Below are positions 10,131 to 19,359 of a stretch of DNA of 64,000 nt, piece after piece. The notes beneath the pieces were generated by a model. It saw nothing but the letters and a program-made list of their open reading frames with translations, was not told where the DNA came from and did no database searches. Origin of the DNA: Sphingobium phenoxybenzoativorans (GTDB lineage: Bacteria > Pseudomonadota > Alphaproteobacteria > Sphingomonadales > Sphingomonadaceae); contig NZ_MINO01000004.1 of NCBI RefSeq assembly GCF_001757355.1, positions 1 to 64,000 of the forward strand. The letters run 5' to 3'. A program made the position numbers and the translations under genes. How positions within the stretch are numbered: position 1 is the first letter of the stretch; each line of letters opens with the position of its first letter.

Positions 10131-10733
10131 ATGCCGCATCGCCGGGACGTCCGGTCTCGCAAGCTGTCGTGGGAACAGGCGCTTTACCGGTCGGGCCTGA
10201 TGGACATGCTGGCCGCGTTCGATCCGCATGTCGTTGGCACCCTCCCTCTCGGCGTCTCTGTTCCGGGCAGCGACATCGACATTGTGTGCCATGCGGCCGA
10301 CCCTGCCGAATTTTCGGCGCTGTTATGGCGAAATCTCCGTCACAGGGCGGCGTTCGGCATGCGCCAGTGGATCGCCGTGCCCAATCCAGTGATCGTCAGC
10401 TTCACCTATCTGGGCTGGCCATTCGAAATATATGGCGCGGACCAGCCGGTGCGCGACCAGCCCGGCTGGCGGCACTTCATGGTCGAGAAACGATTGCTGA
10501 CCCTGGCGGCGGCGTCCTTCAGGGATGCCGTCATGCGCGAACGGCGGAAAGGCGCAAAAACCGAGGCGGCCTTTGCCACGATGCTGGGCCTGACCGGCGA
10601 TCCCTATGAGGCGCTATACGGCCTGTCCGCCGCGCCGGACCCGGTCCTGATGGACATGCTCGCCGCAGCAGGTCACGCCGCCAGACATCGCGACATGGCA
10701 AATGAGACTGCTACTGATAACGACTTGCAATAG
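10131..10733 (+). CDS. DUF4269-like nucleotidyltransferase-fold protein
   Basis: A 200-residue soluble protein that resembles the DUF4269 family. Near residue 43 it has VPGSDIDIVC, the G-S-D-x-D pattern of minimal nucleotidyltransferases; the surrounding GTLPLG and the later PFEIYG segment with VEKRLL fit the same family. The molecular role is unknown. The ATG at 10131 follows GAAGAAGGAG. It lies directly before a TonB-dependent receptor gene, 51 bases away, but the reader should not assume a shared role: its end overlaps the receptor's probable control region. Confidence 0.7.
   Translation: MPHRRDVRSRKLSWEQALYRSGLMDMLAAFDPHVVGTLPLGVSVPGSDIDIVCHAADPAEFSALLWRNLRHRAAFGMRQWIAVPNPVIVSFTYLGWPFEIYGADQPVRDQPGWRHFMVEKRLLTLAAASFRDAVMRERRKGAKTEAAFATMLGLTGDPYEALYGLSAAPDPVLMDMLAAAGHAARHRDMANETATDNDLQ
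10703..10731 (+). promoter_or_regulatory. possible Fur-type iron box before the TonB receptor
   Basis: The A+T-richer stretch at 10703-10731 reads TGAGACTGCTACTGATAACG then ACTTGCAAT. It resembles alphaproteobacterial Fur/iron boxes (ATTGCAA..cGTTATCA on the other strand), and it overlaps the end of the upstream gene. The match is partial. Confidence 0.3.
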
Positions 10734-10784
10734 TCCCGCCGATGTTTTAGCCGCTGCCCCAGAAAAACGGGGAGTATCTATCTT

Positions 10785-12938
10785 ATGCGCCGGCAGCTTG
10801 GCTTTGTTCCTTCCATAATCGCGATGATGGCCGCAGCGCCGGCATTCGCGCAGTCCGCCGACACTGACGCGCCGGGCGATGCGGACGGGTCCATTGTCGT
10901 CACGGCGGCCCGCACCATCCTGCCGGTCAATGCGCTTCCGCTGACCATCGACATCATCACCAAGGATGCGCTGGACCAGCAGATCGCGATTTCAGGGTCA
11001 GTCACTGACGCAGTGGCGACCCTCACCCCGTCCTTCTCCCCGACCCGGCAGAAGCTGTCCGGCGCGGGCGAGACCCTGCGCGGCCGATCGCCCCTTTATG
11101 CGATCAACGGCATTCCGCAGTCGACGCCAATGCGCGACGGCAGCCGCGACGGCTTCACCATCGACGGCTTCTTCGTCGACCGGGTGGAGCTGATCTACGG
11201 CTCCAACGCGCTGCAGGGCATCGGCGGCACTGGCGGCATCGTCAATCAGGTGACTGTCGGCGCACCGAAGCAGGACGGCATTTCCGGCCGCGTGCTGCTT
11301 CAGGGCACGGCGGACAATGATTTCAGCAGCGACGGCATCGGCGGCAAGGCCGCTGGCCTGATCCAGTATAAGGCTGGCCGTTTCGATGCGACCGTGGGCG
11401 CCGCCTATGAAAAGCGCGGCGTATTCTATGACGGTGACGGACGGCGCGTCGGCCTCAACCTGACACAGGGTGAAACGCAGGATTCAAAGACGACCAACCT
11501 GTTCGCACGGCTTGGCTATGCCCTGTCGGATACCGGCAGGCTGGACCTGATCGCCAGCCGGTATGAAATGAAGGGCGAAGGCGACTATGTCGCGGTCGCG
11601 GGCAGCCGCCTGACCGGCCGTCCCACAAGCGCGATCAAGGGCGATGCGCCTGGCTTGTCGGCGGCGAGCCGCACGGAAAGCGTCGCGCTGTCGCTGACCG
11701 ACACCAATCTTGGCGGCGGCAATTTCGTCAGCCAGATATTCTTCAACCGCAGCCGCGACACTTTTGGAGGGGAGATTGCGCCGATCGCCACCTTCCAGGA
11801 TGCGCGGATCGCCCCGGTCGGCACCCTGTTCGACCAGTCGCAGAACCGCTCGCGCAAGCTGGGCGCGAAGATCAGCTATGAGCGCGCCATGCCGGGCCTG
11901 GAGGCGCTGACCCTGACGGCCGGTTTCGACGCCCTGCTGGACAAGACGGCGCAGTTGCTGATCGCCACCAACCGCGTCTGGGTTCCGCCATCGGACTTTC
12001 AGAGCCTTGCGCCCTTCGGTCAGGCCAACCTCAAGCTGTTCGACGGCGTGCTGCGGCTGGCGGGCGGGGTCCGCTGGGAGAATGTGCAGATCAAGATCGA
12101 TGACTTCACGACCCTGGCGTCGTCAAATTCGACCTTCGTTTCGGGCGGCAAGCCGAAATTCTCCGACGTGCTGTTCAATGGCGGCGTGATCATTGAGCCG
12201 GTGCCGGGCATCCGCGCCTATGCCAGCTATGCCGAGGGCTTCACCGTTCCCGACATCGGCCGCATCACCCGCGCGATCAACCGGCCGGGACAGGATATCG
12301 ACACCTTCCTGGATATCAGCCCGATTATCTCCAACAATCGCGAGATTGGCGTGGAGGTGAAGCAGGGTCCGCTGGACGCGAGCGCCACCTATTTCTGGTC
12401 GTCGAGCGACAAGGGCCAGTTGCTGATCGCCCGCGCGGGCGGCATTTTCGATGTGCAGCGCCAGCGCGTCGAGATTCAGGGGCTGGAAATCAACCTGGGC
12501 GTCCAGACGCCGATCAAGGGCCTCAAACTGTCGGCCGGCTATGCCCATATCCTTGGCCGCTACGACGCGAGCACCGTGCCCGACGGCATAGTCGATACGG
12601 ATCTGGACGGCACCAACATCTCGCCGGACCGCCTGAACCTCGCTGCCAGCTATATCAACGGGCCGCTGTCCGCGCGCATTCAGACCCAATTCTATCTGAG
12701 CCGGACCTTCACCGGACTGGTGCGCGACCCGCGCAACGATTTCGGCGGCTACACGCTGACCGATGCCAGCGTCCGCTATAATTTCGGCGGGCTGGGCGCG
12801 ATCAGCCTGAGCGCGCAGAATATCTTCAACAAACAGTATATCGACTATAACAGCGATACGCGCCTGCCGACCGACAATCTGGCCTTCTTCGCCGGGCGCG
12901 GCCGGACCTTCACTCTGGGTTGGGATTACCGCTTCTGA
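10785..12938 (+). CDS. TonB-dependent outer-membrane receptor, siderophore type
   Basis: A 717-residue outer-membrane receptor. A signal peptide ends near AFAQS (residue 24). The N-terminal stretch GSIVVTAARTILPVNALP resembles a TonB-box/plug start, and the plug runs through SGAGETLRGRSPLYAINGIP to GIGGTGGIVNQ. A 22-strand beta-barrel follows, ending in GRTFTLGWDYRF with a terminal aromatic residue as required for barrel insertion. The next gene, a PepSY-type membrane protein, overlaps its last 19 bases. This receptor/PepSY pairing is common for ferric-siderophore import, where the PepSY protein is thought to help release iron. The specific siderophore is unknown. Confidence 0.9.
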   Translation: MRRQLGFVPSIIAMMAAAPAFAQSADTDAPGDADGSIVVTAARTILPVNALPLTIDIITKDALDQQIAISGSVTDAVATLTPSFSPTRQKLSGAGETLRGRSPLYAINGIPQSTPMRDGSRDGFTIDGFFVDRVELIYGSNALQGIGGTGGIVNQVTVGAPKQDGISGRVLLQGTADNDFSSDGIGGKAAGLIQYKAGRFDATVGAAYEKRGVFYDGDGRRVGLNLTQGETQDSKTTNLFARLGYALSDTGRLDLIASRYEMKGEGDYVAVAGSRLTGRPTSAIKGDAPGLSAASRTESVALSLTDTNLGGGNFVSQIFFNRSRDTFGGEIAPIATFQDARIAPVGTLFDQSQNRSRKLGAKISYERAMPGLEALTLTAGFDALLDKTAQLLIATNRVWVPPSDFQSLAPFGQANLKLFDGVLRLAGGVRWENVQIKIDDFTTLASSNSTFVSGGKPKFSDVLFNGGVIIEPVPGIRAYASYAEGFTVPDIGRITRAINRPGQDIDTFLDISPIISNNREIGVEVKQGPLDASATYFWSSSDKGQLLIARAGGIFDVQRQRVEIQGLEINLGVQTPIKGLKLSAGYAHILGRYDASTVPDGIVDTDLDGTNISPDRLNLAASYINGPLSARIQTQFYLSRTFTGLVRDPRNDFGGYTLTDASVRYNFGGLGAISLSAQNIFNKQYIDYNSDTRLPTDNLAFFAGRGRTFTLGWDYRF

Positions 12939-14014
12939 AGCTGCTCGACACGCTCCATCGCTGGACGGGCGGACTCATCGGGCTGATCCTTGCCCTGCTG
13001 GGTCTTTCCGGTGCGATCCTGGTGCATCGCGACGCCTGGATCATGCTGCCGCACGCCAGCGATGCGCGGGTGACAGACCCTGCCGCCATCGGCGCGGCGG
13101 TGGAGCGGATGATGGCCGATCCAGACCATCTTCCGCGCAGCATCCTGTTCGCCAACGACAGTTTCGGCCTCAATCGCCTGACATTCGGCAAGGGCGCGGG
13201 CGCCTATGCCGACCAGGCGGGGGCGATCGTGACGCGCTGGGACAGCCAGTGGCAGCGGCCGGAACTGTGGCTGTTCGATTTCCATCATCACCTGTTCGCC
13301 GGGGATATGGGGGAAACGGTGATCGGTGTGGCGGCGCTGTGCGGCCTGTTTTTCGTCATTTCCGGCGTCATCCTGTGGTGGCGCACCCGGCGCACTTTCG
13401 AAGTCCGGCTATGGCCCCGGCGGATGAGCCGCCCCGCAATCGTGCGTCATCACCGGGATCTGGGCGTCATCATGACCCCTCTGCTGGCGATGGCGCTGTT
13501 CACTGGCGCGGTGTTCGTGTTCCGGCCCGTGGCGTCCCTCCTGCTGGGGCCTGGCACATCGGCCGAGTTGAAGGCCGCATCGAAATCGCCCAAGCCCCTT
13601 GAGGCGAAGTTGGCGGCGAAGCCCGACTGGCGCGCTATGGTGCGGGCAGCCCATGCGCGCTTTCCGGAGGCGGAGCTACGCTCCATCGGCCTGCCGCGGG
13701 GGGATAGCGGCCTCATCGCCTTCCGCATGCGCCAGCCGGAGGAATGGCTGCCGAACGGCCGCACCATGGTCTGGTTCGCCGCCGATACGGGCGTTGTCGC
13801 CGGCTCACGAGATTCTCGCGACCTGACGCCCAGGGTCAAGGCGTATAACATGTTCTATCCGCTGCACGCAGCCAAGGTGGGCGGGCTGCCGTACCGCATC
13901 GTGATGACGCTGACCGGCCTCGCCCTGGCGATGCTGGGCAGCCTCGCGGTGTGGAGCTTCTGGTTCAGGGGCGGACGGCGATCCACCATGCCCAAACGAG
14001 CCGTGTGGCGGTGA
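12920..14014 (+). CDS. PepSY-associated inner-membrane protein (possible ferric-siderophore reductase type)
   Basis: A 364-residue PepSY transmembrane protein. Four membrane segments are visible: near residues 14-36 (GGLIGLILALLGLSGAILVH), about 136-155 (VIGVAALCGLFFVISGVILWW), about 185-210 and near the C-terminus (YRIVMTLTGLALAML). Conserved His residues occur in LHRWTG, FDFHHHLF and IVRHHRD, as in family members that bind haem or reduce iron. The start TTG at 12920 is inside the receptor gene, giving a 19-base overlap and probable translational coupling. It should act with the upstream receptor in the inner membrane. The reductase role is inferred from family and context. Confidence 0.82.
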   Translation: MGLPLLKLLDTLHRWTGGLIGLILALLGLSGAILVHRDAWIMLPHASDARVTDPAAIGAAVERMMADPDHLPRSILFANDSFGLNRLTFGKGAGAYADQAGAIVTRWDSQWQRPELWLFDFHHHLFAGDMGETVIGVAALCGLFFVISGVILWWRTRRTFEVRLWPRRMSRPAIVRHHRDLGVIMTPLLAMALFTGAVFVFRPVASLLLGPGTSAELKAASKSPKPLEAKLAAKPDWRAMVRAAHARFPEAELRSIGLPRGDSGLIAFRMRQPEEWLPNGRTMVWFAADTGVVAGSRDSRDLTPRVKAYNMFYPLHAAKVGGLPYRIVMTLTGLALAMLGSLAVWSFWFRGGRRSTMPKRAVWR

Positions 14015-14043
14015 TGGCGCCAGCCCGGCCTTAAATTCGGCCC

Positions 14044-15486
14044 TTAGAACAGGCCCGGCACCTCGCGCTGGGCCGTGCCCGGCCGGGCTGGCGTCAGAAG
14101 CTCCCTGCGCTGCTGATTGACCGACTGGCTTGAGACTGTGCCGGAGATCGGCGTGCAGGTGGCCCCGGCAAGGAAATCCAGCGCCTGGCGCGTTGACGCC
14201 TCCCGCGGGTCGCCAAGTTGATAGCCGATATCGTCCGGCGCCTGGCAGCTCGCCCCGACCGAACTGGCGAGGCCGGTGAAATAGTTGGCGTTGCCCGCGC
14301 TGTTCTGCGTGGCGAAAGCGACCACGCGCAGACGGTCGTCACAGGCCGACCGGTCAAGCGCCACCTGCCCCACCGGCTTCCCATAGGTATTGGTGCCGAT
14401 CAGCCCGGCGCGCGCATTCAGATAGGGGATGAAGCTGTTGATCACCAGCTCGCTGGCGGAGGCGGTGCCGCGCGTGCCGATGAAGGCGATGCGCGTCGGC
14501 GCGATGGATTGCGGCTGCACCTCGAAATAGCGGGTTTCGTTCTGCGCCGCCTTTTCGGGACGGAAGGTCGTGCGCGTCAATATGTCGGACGAGGACCGTC
14601 CGCCGCCAAGCAGATCGCCAAACAGCTCCGCAATGGAAACCAGCCCGCCGCCATTATAGCGCAGGTCGACGATCACCTCCGTCACGCCCTGGGCCCGGAA
14701 CTGCGCAAACGCATCGCGCAGGGCGGGTCCGGCGGTCGTGATGAAGGTGCGCAGATTGACGTAACCGACGCGGCGGCCGCTATCGTTCAATATTTGCGCG
14801 CCATAGCGGCTTGAGACCGGCGTGATGTCGAACTCCCGCTTCGTGACGCTGACATCGCGCGTGCCGGCCGCATCGTAGACGCGCAGGATGCGCGTGGTGC
14901 CAACCGTATCGGGGCCAAGCGCATTTGATACACCGTCCAGCCCTTCGCTCGCGGTGATGGCGCTGACGGAACGGATATTGGACGAAGTCGTCCCGATCCC
15001 GATGATTTCCGCGCCCCGGTCTATTCCGGCGGTCAGGCCGGGTCCGCCCTCAAACGCCTCCGTCACGAAAATGCGCCGCTGGGTGGAATCCGTCGCCAGG
15101 CGCAGGCCAAGTCCAGCGCTGGAGCCGGAACTATAATAGGCGTTTTCCTCGGCGATCGAGGTCAGATAGGTGAAATAGCGGTCCCTGCCCTGCCCCCGCG
15201 CAGTGGCGGTCAGGGCATCGATATAATCGTCCACCGTCGCATAGGGCGACGGGTCCAGGCTGGCGGGCAATGTTTCGGGAAACAGATACCATTCGCGCAG
15301 TTGCGCGGCGGCCCAGTTCTGCCGTTCGCGCACCGAACAGGCCGATGACGGGGTGGGCGTGGGGGTGGGCGATGGCGTGGGCGTTGGTCCGCCCACGATG
15401 CTGCCGCCGGGCGAATCGCCTCCGCACGCGGAAAGCAGCAAGGCCAGTCCGGTTGTTGCCGACAATAGCCGCGAATGTTTCTTCAT
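14044..15486 (-). CDS. S41-family peptidase lipoprotein with PDZ domain
   Basis: A 480-residue exported serine protease of the C-terminal processing (S41) type. The N-terminus is a lipoprotein signal with a lipobox ending LLLSAC (Cys near residue 21). It is followed by a low-complexity linker of Pro-Thr/Pro-Ser repeats (about 34-47), a helical cap, a PDZ-like domain (VTEAFEGGPGLTAGI, about 133-150) and the protease domain. The catalytic Ser lies in GTASASELV near 342, and the Lys in NTYGKPVG near 370. Such enzymes trim periplasmic or cell-wall proteins. It is convergent with the PepSY gene and has no obvious functional partner nearby. Confidence 0.88.
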   Translation of the reverse strand: MKKHSRLLSATTGLALLLSACGGDSPGGSIVGGPTPTPSPTPTPTPSSACSVRERQNWAAAQLREWYLFPETLPASLDPSPYATVDDYIDALTATARGQGRDRYFTYLTSIAEENAYYSSGSSAGLGLRLATDSTQRRIFVTEAFEGGPGLTAGIDRGAEIIGIGTTSSNIRSVSAITASEGLDGVSNALGPDTVGTTRILRVYDAAGTRDVSVTKREFDITPVSSRYGAQILNDSGRRVGYVNLRTFITTAGPALRDAFAQFRAQGVTEVIVDLRYNGGGLVSIAELFGDLLGGGRSSSDILTRTTFRPEKAAQNETRYFEVQPQSIAPTRIAFIGTRGTASASELVINSFIPYLNARAGLIGTNTYGKPVGQVALDRSACDDRLRVVAFATQNSAGNANYFTGLASSVGASCQAPDDIGYQLGDPREASTRQALDFLAGATCTPISGTVSSQSVNQQRRELLTPARPGTAQREVPGLF

Positions 15487-15593
15487 TACCCGTTCCCCGA
15501 AATGTACGCCGGAACGCTAGAGGACAAGCGTGAAGAATTTGCATCGGAAAATGCCACCAAAATGGCCCAAAACCGATGTAAAATGGCGCGTCG

Positions 15594-17540
15594 CTATATC
15601 TCGACCTGGCTACCCAGCTCGACCACCCGGTTGGTGGGCAGGCGGAAGAATTCCATGGCGCTTTCCGCGTTGCGCAGCATCCAGGCGAACAGCTTTTCGC
15701 GCCACACGGGCATGCCGGGCCGGGCCGAGGGCAGCAGGGTCTGCCGCGCCAGGAAGAAGCTGGTCTCCATCATCTTGAACGTCTGGCCGCAGCCGGTGAC
15801 GGTCTTGAGCGCGGCGGGCACGTCCGGCTCCTGCATGAAGCCATAATAGAGGACGAGGCGGAAGAAGCCCCGGCCCAGATCCTCCAGCTTGCAGCGTCCG
15901 TCATTCTCCACCACCGGCACGTCCATGATCTTCACGGTCAGCAGGATGACCCGCTCGTGCAGCACCTTGTTATGCTTGAGGTTGTGGAGCAGCGCATGCG
16001 GCACGCCGTCCGGGGTCGACGTCATGAACACCGCCGTACCGGGGACACGCACGGCGCTGTTGGCGGCGGAGGCGACGAACACGGGGATCGGCATGGCGGA
16101 CTCGCGCATCCGCTCGATCATCAGCTTGCGCCCGCGCGACCAGGTGGTGAGCAGCGTAAAGACGATGAAGCCGATGAACAGCGGGAACCAGCCGCCATCC
16201 GGTATCTTGGTCAGGTTCGCCGCCAGATACAGGCCATCGACGATGTAGAACACGCTGAGCAGCGCGACAGCGCCGGCCCAGTGCCATCTCCACAGCTTGA
16301 AGATCAGCACCGTCAGCAGGACATTGTCGATGAACATCGCGCCGGTAACGGCAATGCCATAGGCCGCCGTCAGGTTGGACGAGGTGCGGAAGCTCAGCAC
16401 CAGCAGGATGACCATCACCATCAGCCCCCAGTTGATCAGGGGGATGTAGATCTGGCCTGCGGTTGATGCGCTGGTATGGGAAATCCGCAGGCGCGGCATG
16501 AAGCCGAGCTGGATCGCCTGCTGCGTGACGGAGAATGCGCCGGATATAACGGCCTGCGACGCAATGATGGCGGCCAGGGTGGCAAGGCCGATCAGGGGAA
16601 GCTGAAGCGCCTGTGGGGCAAGATTGTAGAAGGGGCTGTGGAGGGCGGACATGCCCTCGCGGAACAGCAGCGCCCCCTGCCCCAGATAGTTGCACATCAA
16701 TGCGGGCAGCACGAAGAACAGCCATGACACGCGGATCGGATTACGGCCGAAATGCCCCATGTCGGCATAAAGCGCCTCCGCCCCCGTCACCGCCAGCACC
16801 ACGGAACCAAGCGCCAGGAAAGCGGGCAGCGGGTCAGTGACGAAGAACATCAGCGCCCAATAGGGGTTAAACGCCTGCAGGATGCCGGGCGTATGCCATA
16901 CACTGATCAGGCCCAGCGCGGCGATGGTGCAGAAATAGAGCAGCATGATCGGGCCAAACATCGCCGCGACCCGGTTAGTCCCCGCGCTCTGAATCCAGAA
17001 CAGGCCAAAAAGGATCAGCACGGCGGCCGGAAGGATCATCGGCTCCAGCGCCGGATTGTAGACCGCCAGACCTTCGACGGCGGAAAGCACCGACACCGCC
17101 GGCGTGATCATGGAGTCGCCGTAGAACAGCGCCGTCGCGAACACGCCGAGCAGGATGATGCCCGATGACCAGCGTTTCGTGCGCGTCTGGCCGCTGATCA
17201 GCGCCAGCAGGGCCAGGCTGCCGCCCTCCCCCTTATTGTCCGCGCGCATGATGATGGTGACATATTTCAGCGTCACCACCAGCATCATCGACCAGAACAT
17301 CAGGCTGATGACGCCAAGGATATGGTCGGGATCGAGCGTCAGCTTGTGATGGCCCGCAAATGTCTCGCGAAAGGCGTAGAGCGGGCTGGTGCCGATATCG
17401 CCAAAGACGATGCCGATCGCGCCGACCGCCAGCTTCAGCGTCGCCTTGCCCTGAGTATGGCCATGCGCATGGCCATGGGCATGCTCATGGTCGCCCTCGC
17501 CCGACTCCGCCGCCGGGGCGGCCTTATCCGAGTCGGTCAT
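15594..17540 (-). CDS. kup: Kup-type low-affinity potassium transporter
   Basis: A 648-residue inner-membrane K+ uptake protein of the KUP/HAK family, driven by proton symport. The family signature [18 protein letters not shown] starts near residue 37; about 12 membrane helices follow. The cytoplasmic C-terminal tail includes [10 protein letters not shown] and the terminal [13 protein letters not shown]. Unusual is the N-terminal extension (residues 17-31) with six alternating histidines (H-x-H-x-H), which many Kup proteins lack and which could bind a metal such as Zn or Ni. It is transcribed on the minus strand after the ccm genes, separated by about 170 bases. Confidence 0.94.
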   Translation of the reverse strand: MTDSDKAAPAAESGEGDHEHAHGHAHGHTQGKATLKLAVGAIGIVFGDIGTSPLYAFRETFAGHHKLTLDPDHILGVISLMFWSMMLVVTLKYVTIIMRADNKGEGGSLALLALISGQTRTKRWSSGIILLGVFATALFYGDSMITPAVSVLSAVEGLAVYNPALEPMILPAAVLILFGLFWIQSAGTNRVAAMFGPIMLLYFCTIAALGLISVWHTPGILQAFNPYWALMFFVTDPLPAFLALGSVVLAVTGAEALYADMGHFGRNPIRVSWLFFVLPALMCNYLGQGALLFREGMSALHSPFYNLAPQALQLPLIGLATLAAIIASQAVISGAFSVTQQAIQLGFMPRLRISHTSASTAGQIYIPLINWGLMVMVILLVLSFRTSSNLTAAYGIAVTGAMFIDNVLLTVLIFKLWRWHWAGAVALLSVFYIVDGLYLAANLTKIPDGGWFPLFIGFIVFTLLTTWSRGRKLMIERMRESAMPIPVFVASAANSAVRVPGTAVFMTSTPDGVPHALLHNLKHNKVLHERVILLTVKIMDVPVVENDGRCKLEDLGRGFFRLVLYYGFMQEPDVPAALKTVTGCGQTFKMMETSFFLARQTLLPSARPGMPVWREKLFAWMLRNAESAMEFFRLPTNRVVELGSQVEI

Positions 17541-17708
17541 ATGCGGACAGAAATGCTGTCATGCTGGTGCTTTACCTGCCTTCACGCCGCGACCGGACCT
17601 ACCGGCGGACATGCAACCGGTGCGCCCTATCATGGCTAATAGTGCGGTGCAATAAAGCTGAACAACGCATTAAAGACTGTCCGGTTTCGGGAGCCTTTTT
17701 GGCGGAGG

Positions 17709-18347
17709 CTACTGCCCGCCCTGCTGCTGCGCGGCGAGCAGGCGGTCCATGACGATCAGCTTTTCCTCCAGCTCCGTCCGCAGTCCGCTTCCAATGGGCA
17801 ATTGGGCCGCCAGCGCCGCCCAGACCGGGCGGGCCTCCGCCATCTGGCCCGAACGGATCAGCGCGATCCCGTAGAAATAGGGCGCTGCGGGCTTTGCGGG
17901 GTCCAGGGTCATGGCGCGGCGATAGGCGAAATCGGCGGATGGAGAGAGCACGCCATTGCCATGCGCGACGAGCGCATTGCCGAGCGCCGCCCAAAGATTG
18001 GGGTCGTCGGGACTTTGCCGCAGGCCGGAAACCAGGACATTGGCCGCCTCCCGCGTCTTGCCCTGCCGCGCGAGACCGTCGGACAGGATCAGCCACTGCG
18101 CCGCATCGCCGAAACGATCCTCCATCGACCGGCGGCGCTCCACCAGCTTTTCGTCGAAGTTCGCCGCCTTGGCCTGCACGGATCGCGGGCTTCCCGCCAG
18201 ATTCGGCCGGCCCTGCCAGGCATAGCCCGCCAGGCCAAGGATGAGCGCAGCCGCCACCAGTTCCCATGTCGCGCGCGGCAGGCGGCCAATGCCGATGATC
18301 CCGGCAAGCGAGACGCCGAGCAGCCCAAGGACGATAGCCCAGCCCAT
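17709..18347 (-). CDS. ccmI: cytochrome c maturation TPR protein CcmI
   Basis: A 212-residue membrane-anchored TPR protein that holds apocytochrome c for the haem lyase step. The N-terminal membrane segments (GWAIVLGLLGVSLAGIIGI and ELVAAALILGLAGYAW) are followed by TPR-like helices: WLILSDGLARQGK, PNLWAALGNALVAHG and AAPYFYGIALIRSGQ. The ATG at 18347 overlaps the ccmH stop by one base, which fixes the start; an ORF extending further upstream in this frame is inside ccmH and not supported. It is the last gene of the ccm run. Confidence 0.85.
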   Translation of the reverse strand: MGWAIVLGLLGVSLAGIIGIGRLPRATWELVAAALILGLAGYAWQGRPNLAGSPRSVQAKAANFDEKLVERRRSMEDRFGDAAQWLILSDGLARQGKTREAANVLVSGLRQSPDDPNLWAALGNALVAHGNGVLSPSADFAYRRAMTLDPAKPAAPYFYGIALIRSGQMAEARPVWAALAAQLPIGSGLRTELEEKLIVMDRLLAAQQQGGQ

Positions 18348-18745
18348 CAGCGCTTCCTGCGCCGGATGCGGCTGCGCACCAGCAGGCCGCCAAGCGCCAG
18401 CAGCACCAGCGGCGCGGCCCAGAGCGGCCATAGGATCGGCGCTGCAGTCGGCGCATAGCTCACCCAGTCGCCATAGCGTTCGATCAGCCAGGCGCGGATA
18501 TGTTCGGGCCGCTCCCCCGCCGCGATGCGCTGGCGGATTTCCGAACGCATGTCGCCGGCCATGCTGGCGTTGCTGTCCGCGATCGACTGGCTCTGGCAGG
18601 TGAGGCAGCGGATCGTCACCATCAGGTCGCGCGCCTTCGCCTCCAGCGCCGGATCGTCAAGCTGGCGGTCGGCATAGGGCGCGGGCGGCAGTGCGGTTTG
18701 CGCCATTACGGGAGAATGCAGGAGAAGGAATAGCAGGCCAATCAT
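18347..18745 (-). CDS. ccmH: cytochrome c maturation protein CcmH (CycL type)
   Basis: A 132-residue periplasmic thioredoxin-like oxidoreductase, anchored to the membrane, that keeps the apocytochrome CxxCH cysteines reduced. The redox motif RCLTCQSQSIADS (Cys-Leu-Thr-Cys) lies near residue 40 and is followed by MAGDMRSEIR, both diagnostic. There is a signal peptide at the start and a C-terminal membrane helix (LWPLWAAPLVLLALGGLLV). The ATG at 18745 is chosen because it begins the signal peptide; a longer open frame upstream runs through a repeat element and the end of ccmG and is not credible. Confidence 0.92.
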   Translation of the reverse strand: MIGLLFLLLHSPVMAQTALPPAPYADRQLDDPALEAKARDLMVTIRCLTCQSQSIADSNASMAGDMRSEIRQRIAAGERPEHIRAWLIERYGDWVSYAPTAAPILWPLWAAPLVLLALGGLLVRSRIRRRKR

Positions 18746-18753
18746 CCCCCACG

Positions 18754-18818
18754 CGTCATTCCCGCGAAGGCGGAAATCCCGCTTTCTTCTCCGCCGTATA
18801 AAAGAAACGGGATGACCG
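18754..18818. repeat. degenerate palindromic repeat between ccmG and ccmH
   Basis: Arms CGTCATTCCCGCGAAGGCGG and AAACGGGATGACCG are a decayed copy of the cgtcatccc family seen at 21311. It sits in the 86-base gap between two genes that otherwise belong to a tightly packed ccm operon. Confidence 0.7.
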
Positions 18819-18831
18819 AGGGACTGGCTGA

Positions 18832-19359
18832 TCACCGCGCGTCCCTCAGTATTTTCAGGATGCCCGCCACATCGTCCTCGCGAATGTCGCCGACATGCTG
18901 ATGCACTATCTTGCCCTTGCCGTCGATCACGAACGTCTCCGGCACGCCAGAGGAGCCGAGCGCCATTTGCACGGCGCTGCGCGCGTCGAGGCCGATGCGG
19001 GTATAGGGATTGCCGTACCGCGCGAGGAACCGGTCCACATCCGGCCGCGCGTCGCGAATGGCGATGGCGTCGATCTCCACGCCCGCCTGCTTCAGCGCCA
19101 TCAGTTGCGGCGCTTCCGCCGCGCAGGGAATGCACCAGCTCGCAAAGATGTTGAGGAGGCGCGGCTTGCCGGTTGCGAACTGCGCGCTTGCCAATGCCGG
19201 GCGATCGCTCGCCGCTGCGGGCAGGGAGAAAGCGGGAAGCGGCTGGCCGACGAGGCGGGAGGCGATGATGCGATTGTCGGGCTTCAGCAGTCCGCTTGCG
19301 AACAGCCCGAAAAAGGCGAGGAACAGGAGCAGCGGGAGCCAGATGAGCGCGCGCTTCAT
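18832..19359 (-). CDS. ccmG: thiol:disulfide interchange protein CcmG/DsbE
   Basis: A 175-residue membrane-tethered thioredoxin-fold protein that reduces apocytochrome c cysteines in the periplasm. One N-terminal helix (LIWLPLLLFLAFFGLFASG) is followed by a thioredoxin domain with the active site FASWCIPCAAEAP near residue 80 and the cis-proline region GVPETFVID near 145. The ATG at 19359 overlaps the ccmF stop in an ATGA arrangement, which supports both the start and cotranscription. It is followed by ccmH after a repeat element. Confidence 0.94.
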   Translation of the reverse strand: MKRALIWLPLLLFLAFFGLFASGLLKPDNRIIASRLVGQPLPAFSLPAAASDRPALASAQFATGKPRLLNIFASWCIPCAAEAPQLMALKQAGVEIDAIAIRDARPDVDRFLARYGNPYTRIGLDARSAVQMALGSSGVPETFVIDGKGKIVHQHVGDIREDDVAGILKILRDAR

